Assembly: GCA_963666805.2 (NCBI GenBank)
Contig: CAXXWR010000001.1
Location: forward strand, 62,001 to 126,000
Length of the DNA stretch: 64,000 bases
Source: Fusibacter sp963666805
GTDB lineage: Bacteria > Bacillota > Clostridia > Peptostreptococcales > Acidaminobacteraceae
Reading direction: 5' to 3'
Translations under genes and position numbers: made by a program
In this document: in pieces, positions 61,925 to 64,000 of the stretch
How the letters are laid out: the number at the start of each line of letters is the position of its first letter
How positions within the stretch are numbered: the first letter of the stretch is position 1
Notes under the pieces: generated by a model
What the model was told of the DNA's origin: nothing
What the model saw: only the letters and a program-made list of their open reading frames with translations
Databases searched by the model: none

Positions 61925-62278
61925 CTAGCTTTCTTCATGATCCTTTTTAAAATTACGTCCCATGTTTTTCTCAAACTTTTCTCTATAAACTGCGGAATAT
62001 TCTTCTGAACTAACGCCATATCTATTTAATACATCAGAATAGTACATCATAATGTCACACATTTCTTCTATAAAGCGTGAACGCACTTCTGGATTATTCA
62101 TTATTTCATCGTCACCCTTTTTCTTGATAATTGAGATGACTTCGCCCATTTCTTCAATCATGTATAAGAGAAATATTTTCCCATGTTCAGGGCTCATATC
62201 CGACCACGTGTCTTTATGCTTCTCCCACAATACTCTCGACATCTCTAGTTTCTCTTTTATATTTATACTTTTTTCCAC
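61925..62278 (-). CDS. MazG-like nucleotide pyrophosphohydrolase
   Basis: Helical protein of 117 aa. The metal-binding motif EEMGEVISIIKKKG...EEMCDIMMYYSDVL is that of MazG/dUTPase-like all-alpha NTP pyrophosphohydrolases. Size fits the short, single-domain class that cleans non-canonical nucleotides. It starts after GGAGG and stands apart from its neighbours by about 60 and 185 bp. Confidence 0.8.
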   Translation of the reverse strand: MEKSINIKEKLEMSRVLWEKHKDTWSDMSPEHGKIFLLYMIEEMGEVISIIKKKGDDEIMNNPEVRSRFIEEMCDIMMYYSDVLNRYGVSSEEYSAVYREKFEKNMGRNFKKDHEES

Positions 62279-62331
62279 AATTCCTCCGAATATTTAGGTT
62301 TTCTCTTCCATTCAGCCAATTTATTTAAACT

Positions 62332-62460
62332 TTAGTCCATGAACATGCCATTTTCAAGCTTGATGATGCGTTTAGCACCTGTTACCTGATTAGAATTACC
62401 ACTTGGCTTCCAACAATCTTCTATTTCATAATAAGTAGCTACATTTTCATAGTCGCTCAA
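62332..62460 (-). pseudogene. Fragment of an unknown gene
   Basis: A 42-codon open tail without a good start (DYENVATYYEIEDCW, later KRIIKLENGMFMD and stop) follows the acetyltransferase gene. The composition looks coding, but no family is recognised. It is probably a 3' remnant. Confidence 0.35.
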
Positions 62461-62463
62461 TCC

Positions 62464-62949
62464 TCATTTCAGCTTATACTCCCAATACCCCACATTTAGC
62501 CATTTATTAAACTTATTACCTACTTCATTGAACTCTGCAACCTTCTTGAAACCAAGCTTCTCATGAAGTGCTATACTTGATTCATTCGGTAGCGCAATCC
62601 CGCCCATCGCTCTATGGATATTACGTGATTTTAGGTCGTTTATTAGTTGCAAATATAACTTTGTTCCTATACCAGCACCTGTACTATCTTTATCCAAATA
62701 GACTGTTGTCTCTACTGAATAACGATATGCGCTTCTCTCTTTCCATTTGGTTGCATATGCATAGCCAATTATTTTGTTGTCACTTTCATACACATAATAT
62801 GGTAGTGACTGAGTTATCCTACCAATTCTCGCCTTCATATCTTCTACTGTAACAAGCTCTTCCTCAAATGTGATTGAGGTGTTCGTAACGTAGTAGTTAT
62901 ATATGTTACAAATTGCTTCTGCATCTTCAATTACTGCAAGTCTAATCAT
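62464..62949 (-). CDS. Phosphinothricin acetyltransferase-like GNAT
   Basis: Acetyltransferase of 161 aa. IRLAVIEDAEAICNIYNYYV and FEEE, then YAYATKWKERSAYRYSVETTVYL and GAGIGTKLYLQLI match the Pat/Bar and MddA group that acetylates phosphinothricin or methionine sulfoximine. Motif B is NESSIALHEKLGFKKV. Actual resistance is not shown. Confidence 0.85.
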   Translation of the reverse strand: MIRLAVIEDAEAICNIYNYYVTNTSITFEEELVTVEDMKARIGRITQSLPYYVYESDNKIIGYAYATKWKERSAYRYSVETTVYLDKDSTGAGIGTKLYLQLINDLKSRNIHRAMGGIALPNESSIALHEKLGFKKVAEFNEVGNKFNKWLNVGYWEYKLK

Positions 62950-63004
62950 ACTGGATATCCTTTCGTTATAATAATATTGTATTGTAAATTAGCATATTGT
63001 TTCG

Positions 63005-63091
63005 TTTAATGTTCCCACGCTTCACGACGTCCATCAGCTCTCCCAAAGCCGAACCCAGACTACTGATGGATGTCAGGAACACTCTGTTAGA
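63005..63091 (-). repeat. attC-like bulged hairpin
   Basis: GACGTCCATCAG (63026-63037) pairs with CTGATGGATGTC (63063-63074) with one G-T. TGTTCC pairs with GGAACA outside a 10-versus-1 bulge, and TAA pairs with TTA further out. Read on the minus strand it begins ATCTAAC, a fit to the RYYYAAC end of integron recombination sites, and ends near ATTAAAC, one base from GTTRRRY. It is locally GC-richer than its surroundings and lies between two resistance-type genes. Confidence 0.55.
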
Positions 63092-63174
63092 TGATGCTGC
63101 GTACGGAAGTTGTTAATGGCCATAAAATGACAGTATTAATAGGTAATCATTGTAGCTTTATATTTTGATAGACT

Positions 63175-63918
63175 CTATCTTATACCATATAATCCAAATG
63201 GATCTGTCTCTAATGCTTGTCGGTATAATTCGACAACTTCTCTCACTTTTAGCAACATACATTTACAATCACCAATCAAACCGTCTTTTATAAATCCCTT
63301 TTCATATGCTATATTTTGAATTGTATACCATGGTTTTACAGATGGTTCCCATGCCTCAATAAACCATTGGTCATCAGGGTATAATGCTCGAGCTTCTTTT
63401 GATGGTTTGAATTTATTTTTTATTTCAACTGGTAAACTATCTTCAACATAGTGCATAGAAGATAATCTGTATATATCAACACCTAAAAGTAATGCCCATC
63501 CATCTATATCTATCAAGTGTTGAAACCCTAACGAGTGTTTATCAGCATCTTTGCCCCATGCAGACACACGGAAAATTCCCTGTCCTGTGATAACATCTGG
63601 CATCTTACGAAAAGTGTCTGATACTACCCCCATAGCATTTTTTTCTTTATCATCTTGCAATATTTTTATTTTAACTGTTAGTCCTAATTCCTTATCTTTA
63701 TCACTTAGTGGAAGATTAGGCGAAAGCATAAAAGATGGCATAACAATCGCTCCATCTTTTCCTACAACTTGCATTAGTGTATTAAGTATTGTTATTGCTC
63801 CACCATCAACATGTCCAAACTTGCTCAATGAACAATGAACTTCTAATGGCATTCCATTTTCTACACCTAACTTTCTCAATCCTTTTTCAAAATCTGCTGC
63901 AGATACTATTAATGACAA
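63175..63918 (-). CDS. AAC(3)-family aminoglycoside N-acetyltransferase-like protein
   Basis: Protein of 247 aa of the antibiotic acetyltransferase family (AAC(3)/YokD type). PLEVHCSLSKFGHVDGGAITI and GKDGAIVMPSFMLSP are typical. A His in the GWALLLGVDIYRLSSMHYVE segment is in the place of the catalytic His. The start is the TTG at 63918 after GGGAGG. It is the last gene before the edge, and the 82 bp upstream end with a heptamer like an integron core site. Confidence 0.83.
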   Translation of the reverse strand: MSLIVSAADFEKGLRKLGVENGMPLEVHCSLSKFGHVDGGAITILNTLMQVVGKDGAIVMPSFMLSPNLPLSDKDKELGLTVKIKILQDDKEKNAMGVVSDTFRKMPDVITGQGIFRVSAWGKDADKHSLGFQHLIDIDGWALLLGVDIYRLSSMHYVEDSLPVEIKNKFKPSKEARALYPDDQWFIEAWEPSVKPWYTIQNIAYEKGFIKDGLIGDCKCMLLKVREVVELYRQALETDPFGLYGIR

Positions 63919-63988
63919 CTAAAACACCTCCCGAAACTATACAATTTATATCATATTTATTGAAAATCTTAAACTCGTACACAATGTC

Positions 63989-63995
63989 ACCTAAC
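63989..63995 (-). repeat. Integron-core-like heptamer at the window edge
   Basis: ACCTAAC on the plus strand is GTTAGGT on the minus strand, a full match to GTTRRRY. It lies about 70 bp before the AAC(3)-like gene, where a cassette junction would be expected. The rest of any attC site lies outside the window. Confidence 0.35.
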
Positions 63996-64000
63996 GTCGC

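Noticed and set aside
62332..62460. Complete small gene after the phosphinothricin acetyltransferase-like gene
   Set aside because: The only TTG near the beginning is one base after GAGG, too close for initiation, and no ATG fits the start.

Overview
This is a 64 kb stretch of an AT-rich, low-GC Gram-positive chromosome from an anaerobic, spore-forming member of the Clostridia. The evidence is two tandem spoVS genes beside rny, a giant 2-hydroxyacyl-CoA dehydratase activase-like protein, a CBS/DRTGG-type pyrophosphatase, QueT under a preQ1 riboswitch, an FHA/DUF6382-linked Tad pilus locus, strong AGGAGG ribosome binding sites and many U-run terminators. No rRNA, tRNA or CRISPR array was recognised, and the genus cannot be fixed from the sequence alone.

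Layout. 1-7.6 kb (+): the 3' part of rny, two spoVS genes, purB, the preQ1 riboswitch with queT, a STAS/SpoIIAA-like gene, and a VanW-like gene overlapping a membrane-anchored beta-propeller gene. 8.1-10.7 kb: a tyrosine recombinase, then an SOS module in which yneA (-) and lexA (+) diverge from a shared region carrying three LexA boxes spaced exactly 30 bp apart. 10.8-25.7 kb (-): malic enzyme, a methionine gamma-lyase-like enzyme, CBS-pyrophosphatase, deoD, a zinc-ribbon membrane protein, the 1410-residue activase, a response regulator with an HD-GYP sensor gene broken by one extra base, and an AI-2E-family exporter. 25.9-31.8 kb (-): one likely operon, a compact Tad pilus set (CpaE-like, CpaF, TadB, TadC, Flp1 pilin, FHA protein) running into hpt and deoC. 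32-38 kb: a carboxyltransferase of the pyruvate carboxylase/OadA type, Lrp, an acyltransferase with a DUF6320 partner, GDSL esterase, GNAT. 38-45.9 kb (-): a chemoreceptor and a purine nucleoside operon (xpt, BMP lipoprotein, ABC ATPase, two permeases) behind a guanine-type riboswitch with an odd J3/1 segment and a second downstream terminator.

From about 46 kb the genes become more accessory: YibE/F, a DUF2200-Tag fusion, small membrane proteins, GNATs, a VanZ remnant and Ada. From 52 kb to the right edge the region is mosaic, with kinases and kinase fragments, a membrane-spanning MutS-like ATPase, a SEFIR/TIR protein fused to an unrecognised C-terminal domain, a TTG-started YHGS protein with a decayed copy nearby, an XRE-membrane regulator, a GH5-like lipoprotein, GNAT, MazG-like, phosphinothricin acetyltransferase-like and AAC(3)-like genes, and an attC-like bulged hairpin.

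Working together: purine salvage (purB, deoD, hpt, deoC, xpt, BMP transporter) and C3/C4 metabolism (malic enzyme, oxaloacetate/pyruvate carboxyltransferase) recur through the core part. DNA damage responses appear as LexA/YneA, Ada and Tag. The strongest candidates for undescribed biology are the SEFIR fusion, the cassette-like right end, the variant guanine riboswitch with its two-terminator leader, and the phased LexA operator array.
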